This document shows, one piece after another, positions 1-5,590 of a DNA stretch of 5,841 nucleotides. The first letter of the stretch is position 1. Each line of letters starts with the position of its first letter. This DNA is from Deltaproteobacteria bacterium (lineage in GTDB: Bacteria; Myxococcota; XYA12-FULL-58-9; JAUUZB01): assembly GCA_030590185.1 (NCBI GenBank), contig JAUUZB010000316.1, positions 1-5,841 of the forward strand. The letters are read 5' to 3'. A program made the position numbers and the translations under genes. The notes below the pieces were generated by a model. That model made no database searches, was not told where the DNA came from, and saw only the letters and a program-made list of their open reading frames with translations.

Positions 1-991
1 GGACGAACTCGCCCTCCTCCCCTTCGAGGTAGAGGTAGTCGCGGTCGGGGTTCCAGAGCAGATACTGGCGGGCCTCGTAGCCCTCGTCGTCGACCATCAG
101 AAAACGGCCGATGACCTCATACTCCGCGCCGTCAAAGGTGCCGCGTTGGGCGATCTCAAACTCGAGCTTTGGATCAAAGTCGCTCGGGTTCTTGCCCATG
201 GCCCGAGCCTCGGCGCCGGTGAGGTCGTTCTGGGAACCGCAGTAGGCGCAGACCAGGGTGTCGACCTGGCGGCCGGTCGGCTTGTCGAGGGGCGCGCCAC
301 AATCAGGGCAGCCCACGCTGGCGCCGGTCTCGGGCTCGGCGGCGCCCATCTCGGCAGCGGCGGATGGGGGTGAGCCTTCGACCGTCAGGGCGTCGTGGGG
401 GAGCGGCTCACCGAGGAAGACCCGCGGTGTGCCGACTCGGTCGTACTCTAGAGTACCGAAGCGCTGACCGCTGGCGTCGGCGATGTCGGCGTAGGTGTAG
501 GTCTCGTTCGGCAGGGCGGTAAACGGCAACTGTCCCCAGCTACCCACGCAGCGTGCCTCCCCCTTCTCGCGCACCGTGTAGGTTTGAAAGTCGATGCTCA
601 GGGTGTGGCCGGTGGAGAGGGTGCGGGCCGTCGGCACGTCCCCCGGGTCGGTCTCCAAGGGCTTCTCTAATGATAGCTCGCGCTCGTCCTCACTGAGCCA
701 GAGCGCCTCGCCGCCCTCGGCCTCGAGGTACCACTCGTCCCAGCTCCCGGCGCCGTAGTCATAGCGGACGTGGCCGACCACTTTGAATGAGCGACCCTGG
801 AGGGTGCCCTTGGCGCCATCGAACAGACGGGTGTCGCCCTGGGCGAGGATTGACTTCTCGCCGGCACACAGGACCGCCGCCTCGTCCCAGTAGATCGAGG
901 TCGAGCAGAACTCGCACACCACCAGGGTGATGCCCGGGTTGTGAACTTCCTGTTGGCCCCCGCAGCTGGGACACGAGATCATCTTTTCCAT
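1..991 (-). CDS. Tandem zinc-ribbon/DUF4178 protein, C-terminus cut by window edge
   Basis: The reading frame is open from an ATG at 991 to the left edge (330 complete codons, no stop), so this is a 5'-complete, 3'-partial gene. An AGAGGG Shine-Dalgarno lies 5 nt before the ATG. The visible protein has two similar halves. Residues 7-29 form a zinc ribbon (CPSC at 7-10, CEFC at 26-29), followed by a DUF4178-like beta-rich domain at about 50-195 (GDTRLFDGAKGTLQGRSFKV, then WDEWYLEAEGGEALWLSEDE). After a low-complexity Ala/Pro/Glu linker (about 205-225) a second ribbon follows (CPDC at 228-231, CAYC at 248-251), then the start of a second DUF4178 unit (GTFDGAEYEVIGR from 284, YLLWNPDRDYLYLEGEEGE). 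There is no signal peptide or membrane segment, so it is probably cytoplasmic. The molecular function of DUF4178 is unknown to me. From memory, such genes often lie near DUF350, spermidine-synthase-like or PspA-like genes, but none is visible here. The family call is by pattern and is fairly secure; the role is open. Confidence 0.88.
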   Translation of the reverse strand, partial: MEKMISCPSCGGQQEVHNPGITLVVCEFCSTSIYWDEAAVLCAGEKSILAQGDTRLFDGAKGTLQGRSFKVVGHVRYDYGAGSWDEWYLEAEGGEALWLSEDERELSLEKPLETDPGDVPTARTLSTGHTLSIDFQTYTVREKGEARCVGSWGQLPFTALPNETYTYADIADASGQRFGTLEYDRVGTPRVFLGEPLPHDALTVEGSPPSAAAEMGAAEPETGASVGCPDCGAPLDKPTGRQVDTLVCAYCGSQNDLTGAEARAMGKNPSDFDPKLEFEIAQRGTFDGAEYEVIGRFLMVDDEGYEARQYLLWNPDRDYLYLEGEEGEFV

Positions 992-992
992 C

Positions 993-1009
993 AACACCCT
1001 CTAGGGTTG
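993..1009 (-). promoter_or_regulatory. Imperfect palindrome overlapping the ribosome binding site of the DUF4178 gene
   Basis: On the minus strand CAACCCT is followed by AG and then AGGGTGTTG, just before the ATG at 991. CCCT can pair with the AGGG of the Shine-Dalgarno, and CAA with TTG across a short bulge. Such a hairpin could mask the ribosome binding site or mark a dyad-type operator. The stem is short and the loop minimal, so it may be chance in GC-rich DNA. Confidence 0.25.
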
Positions 1010-1042
1010 GGGTCCTTCGACCGGGCGGTCTCAGGGTCGCTT

Positions 1043-1070
1043 CTTACGCACCCGGGGGGTCGGTGCGAAG
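1043..1070. other. GC-rich hairpin between the beta-helix fragment and the DUF4178 gene
   Basis: CTTACGCACC pairs with GGTGCGAAG (nine pairs with one bulged A) around a nine-base loop containing six G's. No T-run follows on either strand, so it is not a textbook intrinsic terminator. Its position between the fragment ending at 1096 and the start at 991 fits a Rho-assisted terminator or a 5' leader structure of the DUF4178 gene. I see no convincing sigma70 promoter for that gene in 992-1095. Confidence 0.35.
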
Positions 1071-1095
1071 GTGTTACTCCAGATAGCCCGTTTGG

Positions 1096-1326
1096 CTAGG
1101 GATCCATCTCGTACACGCCAGGAGTAGCGCCGTCTCCAGCCGAGCAGGTCCGCGCCGTCCCGTCGATGTCGTCGGTCACGTCACCGCAGGCCAACGGGAT
1201 GCTGGTGGTTCCGCAGGCATAGCTACCGGTGAGGCATCGGCCGATCTCGAAATAGCTGGAGGCGCTGGCGCGCAGCCGAAAGTCGTTGTCCTCCCAGGTG
1301 CGCACGTCGCTAGCCGGGCGATCGGA
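1096..1326 (-). pseudogene. C-terminal fragment of a beta-helix 'choice-of-anchor Q'-type surface protein
   Basis: One minus-strand frame is open between a TGA at 1327-1329 and a TAG at 1096-1098 (76 codons). It contains DNDFRLRASASSYFEIG, then DVTDDIDGTARTC and the terminus GATPGVYEMDP. This resembles the conserved end of secreted parallel beta-helix proteins, typically DFRL..GSPaIDaG, then DiDGd.RP, then pdiGAYE, ending a few residues later. The match is to memory of the family, not a search. The frame has no Shine-Dalgarno, no signal peptide and only a GTG (1305) as a possible start, so it is more likely a gene remnant than an independent gene. It differs in frame from the lipoprotein ending at 1338, and the two open stretches do not overlap, so no single-base indel joins them. 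It may be what remains of a deleted paralogue or of a longer ancestral tail of that lipoprotein. Confidence 0.5.
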
Positions 1327-1337
1327 TCAGGTTCTCG

Positions 1338-2789
1338 TCAGATGGTCCCGGCACAATCATAAACGACCGCCGTGCCTGCACCCGGGCAGACGTCCCTGAT
1401 CTCGTTCTGCTCACATGCGACGAGGTCGAGGAACGTATTGGTCGTGGCGAAATCGACGTCGCCGCCCTGGGACGTATCCCAGCCGCGAACCACCCCCCAG
1501 CCGAGGCTGTGCTGCAGAACGGAGCTGTGCAGGAACGACACGGCTGGCGCCCAATCGGAAATGACCATGGCACCTACCTCGTCCAGGGTGTTGCCGACGC
1601 TGTCCTCGGAGAAGCAGAGAATTCCGCCCGTCGCCGAATTATCGGCGCCGGCATACTCGATGGTGGTGTAGCTGACCTCCTGCGTGGTCCCGGCGGCCCC
1701 CGCCCCAGTCGCGAAGACCAAACCAGGCCAGTCTCCGGCGACCGGACTCGCGGCGGCGGACGTGAGCGTGACCCCGGCGGCGACCGTTCCGTTGATCGCC
1801 AGGGAGCCCGGCTGCGGCGGGTTGGAGGTGCCACCGATTTGGAATCCAGCGTTGGTGCCGGGCTCGAAGGCGAGGGTCACGCCAGCCTCGATGGTGAGCA
1901 GCGGCACCGCCCCGGTGTCGCCGAAGGGTCGCGCGACGTGCAGTTCGGTGAAGTTGCTGATCCAGTAGGGCACGCCATGGTCGGAAATGGTGGCGTCCTC
2001 TTCAATGTCCACAAACGGATCGACCTCGATGCGGTCGATGGCGTTGCCCGTGTAGCTGCCGTCCGGGACGCTGCCGAGGGCCTGGGCGTCGATGCGCAGC
2101 GGGCTCGGGTGGGACGCGTCATCGGCACCCGCACCGCTGATCACGAGATTTGTCGAGCCGGTAACAAAAGCGGCATGGCGCCCCATCAACACACCGTAGC
2201 CGGCCGAGTCGGTGATGGTCACGTTCTGGACCTCGAGGTTTTGCACGTATGGTCGATCGGTCGGGCCGTCGACGACGATGGTGGCGCCGTCGTAGGTACC
2301 GAGGTCAGCGCCACCGCCGCTGATCGTGACGTGGGCCAGGGTAAGGGCGCCGGCCTCGTCGACGCCCAGGAAATCCCAACGGCCGACGGCGTTGCCGGCA
2401 AAGAGGATCGGTGCGTCCGCGGTCCCGGCGGCCACGATGGTGCCGCCGGCCTCCGCGGACAGGCGGACATCGGCGTCGAGCAGCACCACCGCGCATGGCT
2501 CGATGGTGAGCGTCGCGTTCCTGACCAAAACAGCCGCTTCGATCAGGTGCGGGCTGTCAGCGGCCGCCCAGGCCGTGTCGGTGTCGATGGCGCCGCTGTG
2601 GGTGGTGGGGGTTAGTCCGCTGAGATCCGCAAGGGTCGCGGCGCAGTCACCGCTGCCCCCACCCCCGCCGATTCCGCCGCCGCCGTCGCCCCCGTCACCC
2701 CCGGTTCCGCCTCCGTCGCCGCAGCCAAAGCCGAGCGTGAGCGCAAACGTGGAGGAGAGCAGGAACCCGAGTCGGGGTGAGGTCTTCAT
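1338..2789 (-). CDS. Glycine-tethered lipoprotein with duplicated parallel beta-helix modules
   Basis: The gene encodes 483 residues from an ATG at 2789, with GGAG about 6-7 nt upstream. Residues 1-22 form a lipoprotein-type signal (MKTSPR n-region, hydrophobic core, LGFGC), with Cys23 as the likely lipidated residue; the lipobox is atypical, with Gly at -3 and Phe at -2. Residues 24-48 are almost all Gly/Asp, a flexible tether. The rest is beta-rich with repeats of the 'LTIEPGV..L..G..L.V.GT..A.GTA..PI.F' type. One copy is at about 93-160 (ATLTIEPCAVVLLDADVRLS, then GTIVAAGTADAPILFAG). A second is at about 298-382 (LTIEAGVTLAFEPGT, then SLAINGTVAAGVTL, then AGDWPGLVF and YTTIEYAGAD). This repeat style is typical of right-handed parallel beta-helix surface proteins. 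Cys459, Cys468 and Cys479 cluster at the C-terminus and could form disulfides. No catalytic motif is visible, so an adhesive, carbohydrate-binding or structural envelope role is only a guess. A fragment of a similar protein lies just downstream. Confidence 0.87.
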   Translation of the reverse strand: MKTSPRLGFLLSSTFALTLGFGCGDGGGTGGDGGDGGGGIGGGGGSGDCAATLADLSGLTPTTHSGAIDTDTAWAAADSPHLIEAAVLVRNATLTIEPCAVVLLDADVRLSAEAGGTIVAAGTADAPILFAGNAVGRWDFLGVDEAGALTLAHVTISGGGADLGTYDGATIVVDGPTDRPYVQNLEVQNVTITDSAGYGVLMGRHAAFVTGSTNLVISGAGADDASHPSPLRIDAQALGSVPDGSYTGNAIDRIEVDPFVDIEEDATISDHGVPYWISNFTELHVARPFGDTGAVPLLTIEAGVTLAFEPGTNAGFQIGGTSNPPQPGSLAINGTVAAGVTLTSAAASPVAGDWPGLVFATGAGAAGTTQEVSYTTIEYAGADNSATGGILCFSEDSVGNTLDEVGAMVISDWAPAVSFLHSSVLQHSLGWGVVRGWDTSQGGDVDFATTNTFLDLVACEQNEIRDVCPGAGTAVVYDCAGTI

Positions 2790-2861
2790 GATTTCTCCAG
2801 CGAATGCGACCGAGCTGGTCGGGTGTCTTGGTTTGAAACAGCTTCTGACGAAAAGAGACGT

Positions 2862-2889
2862 AAACTATTCAGGGATGGTCCGCTGTCAA
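2862..2889 (-). promoter_or_regulatory. sigma70-type promoter of the lipoprotein gene
   Basis: On the minus strand a perfect -35 TTGACA (2884-2889) is followed after 16 nt by TAGTTT (2862-2867; matches TATAAT at T1, A2 and T6). The predicted start of transcription is near 2855, giving a leader of about 65 nt before the ATG at 2789. The -10 is weak and the spacer one short of optimum, so an activator may be needed; direct repeats lie upstream at 2915-2970. Confidence 0.6.
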
Positions 2890-2914
2890 CCCTCACGAGA
2901 CCCCCACCAAGACT

Positions 2915-2970
2915 CACAAATTGAAAGTCCACAGGTGCGCAAATTGAGCGTCACGTGGTACGCAAAATGC
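2915..2970 (-). repeat. Three 10-bp direct repeats at 23-bp period upstream of the lipoprotein promoter
   Basis: On the plus strand CACAAATTGA (2915-2924), CGCAAATTGA (2938-2947) and CGCAAAATGC (2961-2970) begin exactly 23 bp apart. The first two match at 9 of 10 bases; the second and third share CGCAAA and the TG at positions 8-9. The nearest copy is about 60-70 bp upstream of the predicted transcription start, a usual place for activator sites. A 23-bp period is close to two helical turns, so proteins bound to the repeats would face roughly the same side. They could be regulator binding sites; chance is not excluded. Confidence 0.4.
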
Positions 2971-3013
2971 CAACCCAGGTAGGTGGGACAACCATGGCAA
3001 TACCTTCACGAGG

Positions 3014-3036
3014 TCCAGTGGGCATAGGCCCACGGA
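3014..3036 (-). terminator. Hairpin just after the carboxypeptidase stop codon, possible terminator without U-tract
   Basis: On the minus strand TCCGTGGGC, loop CTAT, then GCCCAC, one bulged T and GGA form a nine-pair stem starting about 6 nt after the TAG at 3042-3044. It is well placed to end carboxypeptidase transcription, but no run of T's follows. It could instead protect the 3' end or act with Rho. The rest of the 252-bp gap to 2789 holds the lipoprotein promoter and the direct repeats. Confidence 0.4.
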
Positions 3037-3041
3037 CGATC

Positions 3042-5108
3042 CTACTGCGCCATCTGCCCAGCCTCGTCGCTACCCGACAGGTCCTCGGCGACGCGCAGCT
3101 CGTCGAAGGCGACCACCACCCGGGTGACGCCACTACCAACCTCCACCCGCCGGGTAACCCGCTGCCCGCTGCGGTCGAGCAGGATCGTGTACGTGCCCTC
3201 GGCCGGTAGATAGTGATGGAACCAGCCCGTCCTGGCGCTGGTCGTCCAACGCTCCCCAGCCCGCAGCTCGATCTCTTCGAGACTGACCACCGCCTCGAGG
3301 GGCTCGTGGCTCGTTCTACCCACGGCGCGCACGGCCAGGGAGGGGCCGCGCTGCCAACGCTCGAATAGATAGAGCCAGGCCGGGCGGGTGTGGGTGATCC
3401 CCTCCTCCAGGCGCTTGGCCCGCGGTCGCCGGAAGGGCACCTCGACCAGGAAGGCCATGGTCCCAAAGGTGTGGAGGAACCAATCCTTCTCGACCCCCCG
3501 CACCGGATAGAGCCCACCGACGGCTTGGTAGCGACGGCGACCGAAGCCATGTGGGAGGAGCGCGATCATCTCCTCCGCCATCAGCCAGGGGTTGGACGGC
3601 TCCGGGTTCTGAACCCCGGCGATGGTGTAGGGCACGATCAACCGGGTGGCGGCGCTGTGGAACGAAATCATGGCGACGAACCGCTCCTGCCAGGCGAGCG
3701 CCATCAGCGCCTGGACCTCCGGTTCCGAGCCGGGGGCCGGTCCGTGGAAGAAGTTGCTGCTCGGATCGTCACTGTTGTGACGGGTGGCCGGGCCTCCCCA
3801 CTCGAACGGATAATTGCGGTTGAGGTCGACGCCCGGATTGCGCAGGTCCGGGACCACCTCGCGCCGATTCTTGCGGCCGACGGTCGCGTCCAGGTGCCAG
3901 AAGGCGTGGCTGCCGTCGGGGTTGACCATGGGCACCACCACCAACGCCATGGTGTTGAGCCACTTGCGCAGCGGCTGCTCGCGACGGTTCTCGAGCAGAT
4001 GGCGTGCGGCGTCGAGCACGTAGGACGGGGTGCTGGCTTCGTTGGCATGGATCGCCGCGGTGAGCAGGATCGCGGGACGGGCGCGGTCCTCGGGATCGTT
4101 GGCCACCCGCAGGCCCAAGATCGGTCGACCCTCGGCGCTACGTCCGACTTCGAACATTCGGGTTCGCCGGGGAAAACGTTGGTGCAGGGTCCGCAGGGCC
4201 GCTTCAACCCCCGCCGGGTCGAGGAGCTCCCGGTGAGGGACACCACTGGCGTTCGGGGCCCGACCCACGGCGAAGGGCAAGCCGGGCTGGATTCGTTCGG
4301 GCTCGATGCCGTGCTCGCGCAATAAGTAGAGGCCGCGTTCGTCGGTGATTAGCACCACGCCGTCGGCGCTCGGCATGTCACCGCGCCGGTAGAGCGGCAA
4401 CAGAGCGTGGGGTATGTCGAGGACCTGATCCGGAGACAGGATCACCAACCAGCGCTTCGCTATTTCGGTTGGGGTGCCGCCGGTGCGCGCGATCTCTGTC
4501 TGGGTCCAGAGCTCCAGGCCGACCCCGGGACCGGTGCGCTCGTAGGCGAAGAGTCCGAGTTGCCCCTGCGGGTAGCTCGGATCGGACCAGCTCAGGCTGC
4601 CGATCGGGTCCTTACTGAAACCATCGACCACCGTCGCCGAGAAGTTCGGCCCTGCGATCCAGAGCAGGACCTCGAGCTCCTCGTGGTCGGCGAGGGATGG
4701 GAGCTCGACGCTGGCGCCTGGGTTTTGCCGGCCGCCTCGATCCCAGCGGTAGAAGGCGAGGGTGCGTTTGTTGGTGCTGACCGCCAAGCCGTAACCCTCG
4801 AGCTCTAACGGTGACGCCGCGACGACTCGGGTACGAAACATGATGGCGGCGGCGACGTCCGCGCTCCCGGCGCCGTGGAGGCGAAGGCGGACGAAACCGC
4901 GGGTTGGGGTTGACGAGATGATGAAGCTGCGCCGGTGCTCGCCCGGGACGTGGCGCAGGTTCAGACCATCTCGCTCCCAGGTGCCGAGCTCCAACACGGG
5001 CGATTTCCAGCCAACCGCAACCTCGGCGCCACTGCGCGGGATCGGGTAGGCGGCGGCGAGTCCCGGCAGCAACAGCAGGGCGAGCCCAAGGGGCGGCGCG
5101 ATGTTCAC
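3042..5108 (-). CDS. Exported M14-family zinc metallocarboxypeptidase with flanking beta domains
   Basis: The gene encodes 688 residues. The start is a GTG at 5108; a TGA lies five codons upstream in frame and GAGG sits about 10 nt before it. Residues 1-20 are a Sec-type signal (PLGLALLLLPGLAAA, then YPIP), unusual in lacking Lys/Arg before the core. Residues about 25-205 are beta-rich, perhaps a concanavalin-like sandwich. Residues about 300-585 are a peptidase M14 domain that removes C-terminal residues from peptides. Zinc ligands are His354 and Glu357 (IHANE) and His484 (ISFHSA). Asn430-Arg431 (DLNRNYPF) match Asn144-Arg145 of bovine carboxypeptidase A, Arg412 (GRKNR) matches Arg127, Tyr527 (YQAVGG) Tyr248, and Glu556 (FLVEVPFR) the catalytic Glu270. 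All key residues are present, so it should be active. Residues about 590-672 look like a carboxypeptidase-regulatory/transthyretin-like domain. The product is probably periplasmic or secreted. It has no evident propeptide. Natural substrate unknown. Confidence 0.93.
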   Translation of the reverse strand: MNIAPPLGLALLLLPGLAAAYPIPRSGAEVAVGWKSPVLELGTWERDGLNLRHVPGEHRRSFIISSTPTRGFVRLRLHGAGSADVAAAIMFRTRVVAASPLELEGYGLAVSTNKRTLAFYRWDRGGRQNPGASVELPSLADHEELEVLLWIAGPNFSATVVDGFSKDPIGSLSWSDPSYPQGQLGLFAYERTGPGVGLELWTQTEIARTGGTPTEIAKRWLVILSPDQVLDIPHALLPLYRRGDMPSADGVVLITDERGLYLLREHGIEPERIQPGLPFAVGRAPNASGVPHRELLDPAGVEAALRTLHQRFPRRTRMFEVGRSAEGRPILGLRVANDPEDRARPAILLTAAIHANEASTPSYVLDAARHLLENRREQPLRKWLNTMALVVVPMVNPDGSHAFWHLDATVGRKNRREVVPDLRNPGVDLNRNYPFEWGGPATRHNSDDPSSNFFHGPAPGSEPEVQALMALAWQERFVAMISFHSAATRLIVPYTIAGVQNPEPSNPWLMAEEMIALLPHGFGRRRYQAVGGLYPVRGVEKDWFLHTFGTMAFLVEVPFRRPRAKRLEEGITHTRPAWLYLFERWQRGPSLAVRAVGRTSHEPLEAVVSLEEIELRAGERWTTSARTGWFHHYLPAEGTYTILLDRSGQRVTRRVEVGSGVTRVVVAFDELRVAEDLSGSDEAGQMAQ

Positions 5109-5197
5109 CGGCCGTTGACCTCAACGGGCCGCATCGCCACGCCGGGTGAGCGAGTGACACGCACGAGCGGGCGTTCGGTCGGCAGGCGGTCCTCCAT
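5105..5197 (-). CDS. Possible 30-codon small ORF overlapping the carboxypeptidase start (GTGA)
   Basis: An ATG at 5197 is preceded by GAGGA with 4 nt spacing (minus strand; 5202-5206), a good ribosome binding site. The frame runs 30 codons (MEDRLPTERP..., ending EVNGR) to a TGA at 5105-5107 that overlaps the GTG start of the carboxypeptidase as GTGA. The geometry fits translational coupling, which would help a gene whose own Shine-Dalgarno is about 10 nt away. The peptide is Arg/Pro/Val-rich with no hydrophobic segment or recognised domain. Alternatively the TGA overlap results from a sequence error or recent indel, and the true carboxypeptidase N-terminus includes MRPVEVNG-type residues that would supply the missing positive charge. 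Chance is the third option. Confidence 0.35.
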   Translation of the reverse strand: MEDRLPTERPLVRVTRSPGVAMRPVEVNGR

Positions 5198-5216
5198 GGG
5201 ATCCTCGATCCCCACT

Positions 5217-5245
5217 ATAATGACCGACTCGAGGCGGCCGAACAA
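5217..5245 (-). promoter_or_regulatory. Weak candidate promoter for the small ORF and carboxypeptidase
   Basis: On the minus strand TTGTTC (5240-5245) and CATTAT (5217-5222) are spaced 17 nt, matching consensus at 3/6 and 4/6. A TATAGT overlaps at 5214-5219 but lacks a -35 at standard spacing. Transcription would start near 5210, just ahead of the small ORF ribosome binding site. The region is an AT-rich island (5241-5260) in GC-rich DNA. Because no clear terminator follows the HesB-like gene, read-through from it is an equal alternative. Confidence 0.3.
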
Positions 5246-5265
5246 AACGAAAATAAATGAACGCC

Positions 5266-5535
5266 CTAGGAGATCACCGCCAGGGCGGGCCCGCCTTCCC
5301 CCTTGAGCACGTCGAGGGTCTTGTTGGTCAGCTTGTCCACCAACTCCCGGTCGACGACCAGCAACACCTTGCCGTCCGACTCATAGGTCATGTCGTTTGG
5401 GCGTTTCTCATCCAGACCGATGCGCCAGCGCTCGACGCCGCTGCTCAGCCGCACCGCCTGTCCCGGTTCCACCCCGGCTTCGCGCAGTTTTTCCTCGAGG
5501 TATTTCTGCGCCGATTTCGTAATACGCGGCAACAT
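5266..5535 (-). CDS. Small HesB/IscA-like (Fe-S_biosyn fold) protein lacking cysteines
   Basis: The gene encodes 89 residues from an ATG at 5535, ending in TAG at 5266-5268. The frame stays open upstream to 5664, but the ATG at 5535 is chosen because a strong purine-rich site (GAGAGGGGAG) lies just before it and a promoter-like pair sits at 5561-5590; the longer version would start inside the opposing gene's leader. The protein starts MLPRITKSAQKYLEEKLREA, a helix, then GQAVRLSSGVERWRIGLDEK, and ends with DGKVLLVVDRELVDKL, NKTLDVLKGE and ALAVIS. The pattern 'gxxvlvd..l...L..ktLDv' after an N-terminal helix and a short 'G..lRl' strand resembles HesB/IscA-like A-type carrier folds. It has no cysteine at all, so it cannot bind an Fe-S cluster as IscA does. 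It may belong to a cysteine-less branch of that superfamily or merely resemble it. No signal peptide, so cytoplasmic. Function unknown. Confidence 0.75.
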   Translation of the reverse strand: MLPRITKSAQKYLEEKLREAGVEPGQAVRLSSGVERWRIGLDEKRPNDMTYESDGKVLLVVDRELVDKLTNKTLDVLKGEGGPALAVIS

Positions 5536-5560
5536 CGGCTCCCCTCTCGCGTACCCCTCA

Positions 5561-5590
5561 ATTGTAAGCCGCCGCAGCGCGAGTTGGCAA
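5561..5590 (-). promoter_or_regulatory. sigma70-type promoter of the HesB-like gene
   Basis: On the minus strand TTGCCA (5585-5590, 5/6 match to TTGACA) is followed after 18 nt by TACAAT (5561-5566, 5/6 match to TATAAT). Transcription would start near 5554, leaving a leader of about 19 nt that contains the purine-rich ribosome binding site of the ATG at 5535. The -35 lies within the left arm of an inverted repeat, so a protein bound there could repress. Confidence 0.6.

Noticed and set aside
1300..1345. Single frameshift joining the lipoprotein to the downstream beta-helix tail
   Set aside because: The lipoprotein frame closes at 1338-1340 and the tail frame is blocked by a TGA at 1327-1329, so the open stretches do not overlap; at least two shifts through the third frame would be needed.
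1509..2615. Plus-strand open frame of 368 codons opposite the lipoprotein gene
   Set aside because: It is fully antisense to a gene with signal peptide, repeats and good start signals. Its translation is Gly/Arg/Val/Asp-biased with no domain, as expected for a shadow frame in GC-rich DNA.
2326..2982. Plus-strand open frame of 218 codons crossing the lipoprotein start and promoter
   Set aside because: Its proline-rich run is the antisense of the glycine tether, and it covers the lipoprotein promoter. No independent coding evidence.
2961..2982. sigma54-like TTGGCA...TTTTGC on the minus strand
   Set aside because: The GG and GC elements are about 6 nt apart instead of the required 10, so it cannot serve as a -24/-12 promoter.
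3390..4325. Plus-strand open frame of 311 codons opposite the carboxypeptidase gene
   Set aside because: It is antisense to the conserved M14 catalytic core, where all motif residues are intact on the minus strand; the antisense product has no recognisable domain.
4612..5160. Minus-strand 182-codon frame overlapping the carboxypeptidase N-terminus
   Set aside because: It is out of frame with the carboxypeptidase and rich in Arg/Pro/Ala. The carboxypeptidase frame carries the signal peptide and continues into the catalytic domain.
5216..5221. Perfect TATAAT on the plus strand
   Set aside because: No acceptable -35 lies 15-19 nt upstream, and no plus-strand gene follows until 5667.
5284..5295. 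Perfect palindrome GGCGGGCCCGCC as terminator of the HesB-like gene
   Set aside because: It lies inside the coding sequence, has no loop, and the T-rich stretch (5243-5261, minus strand) starts more than 20 nt further on.
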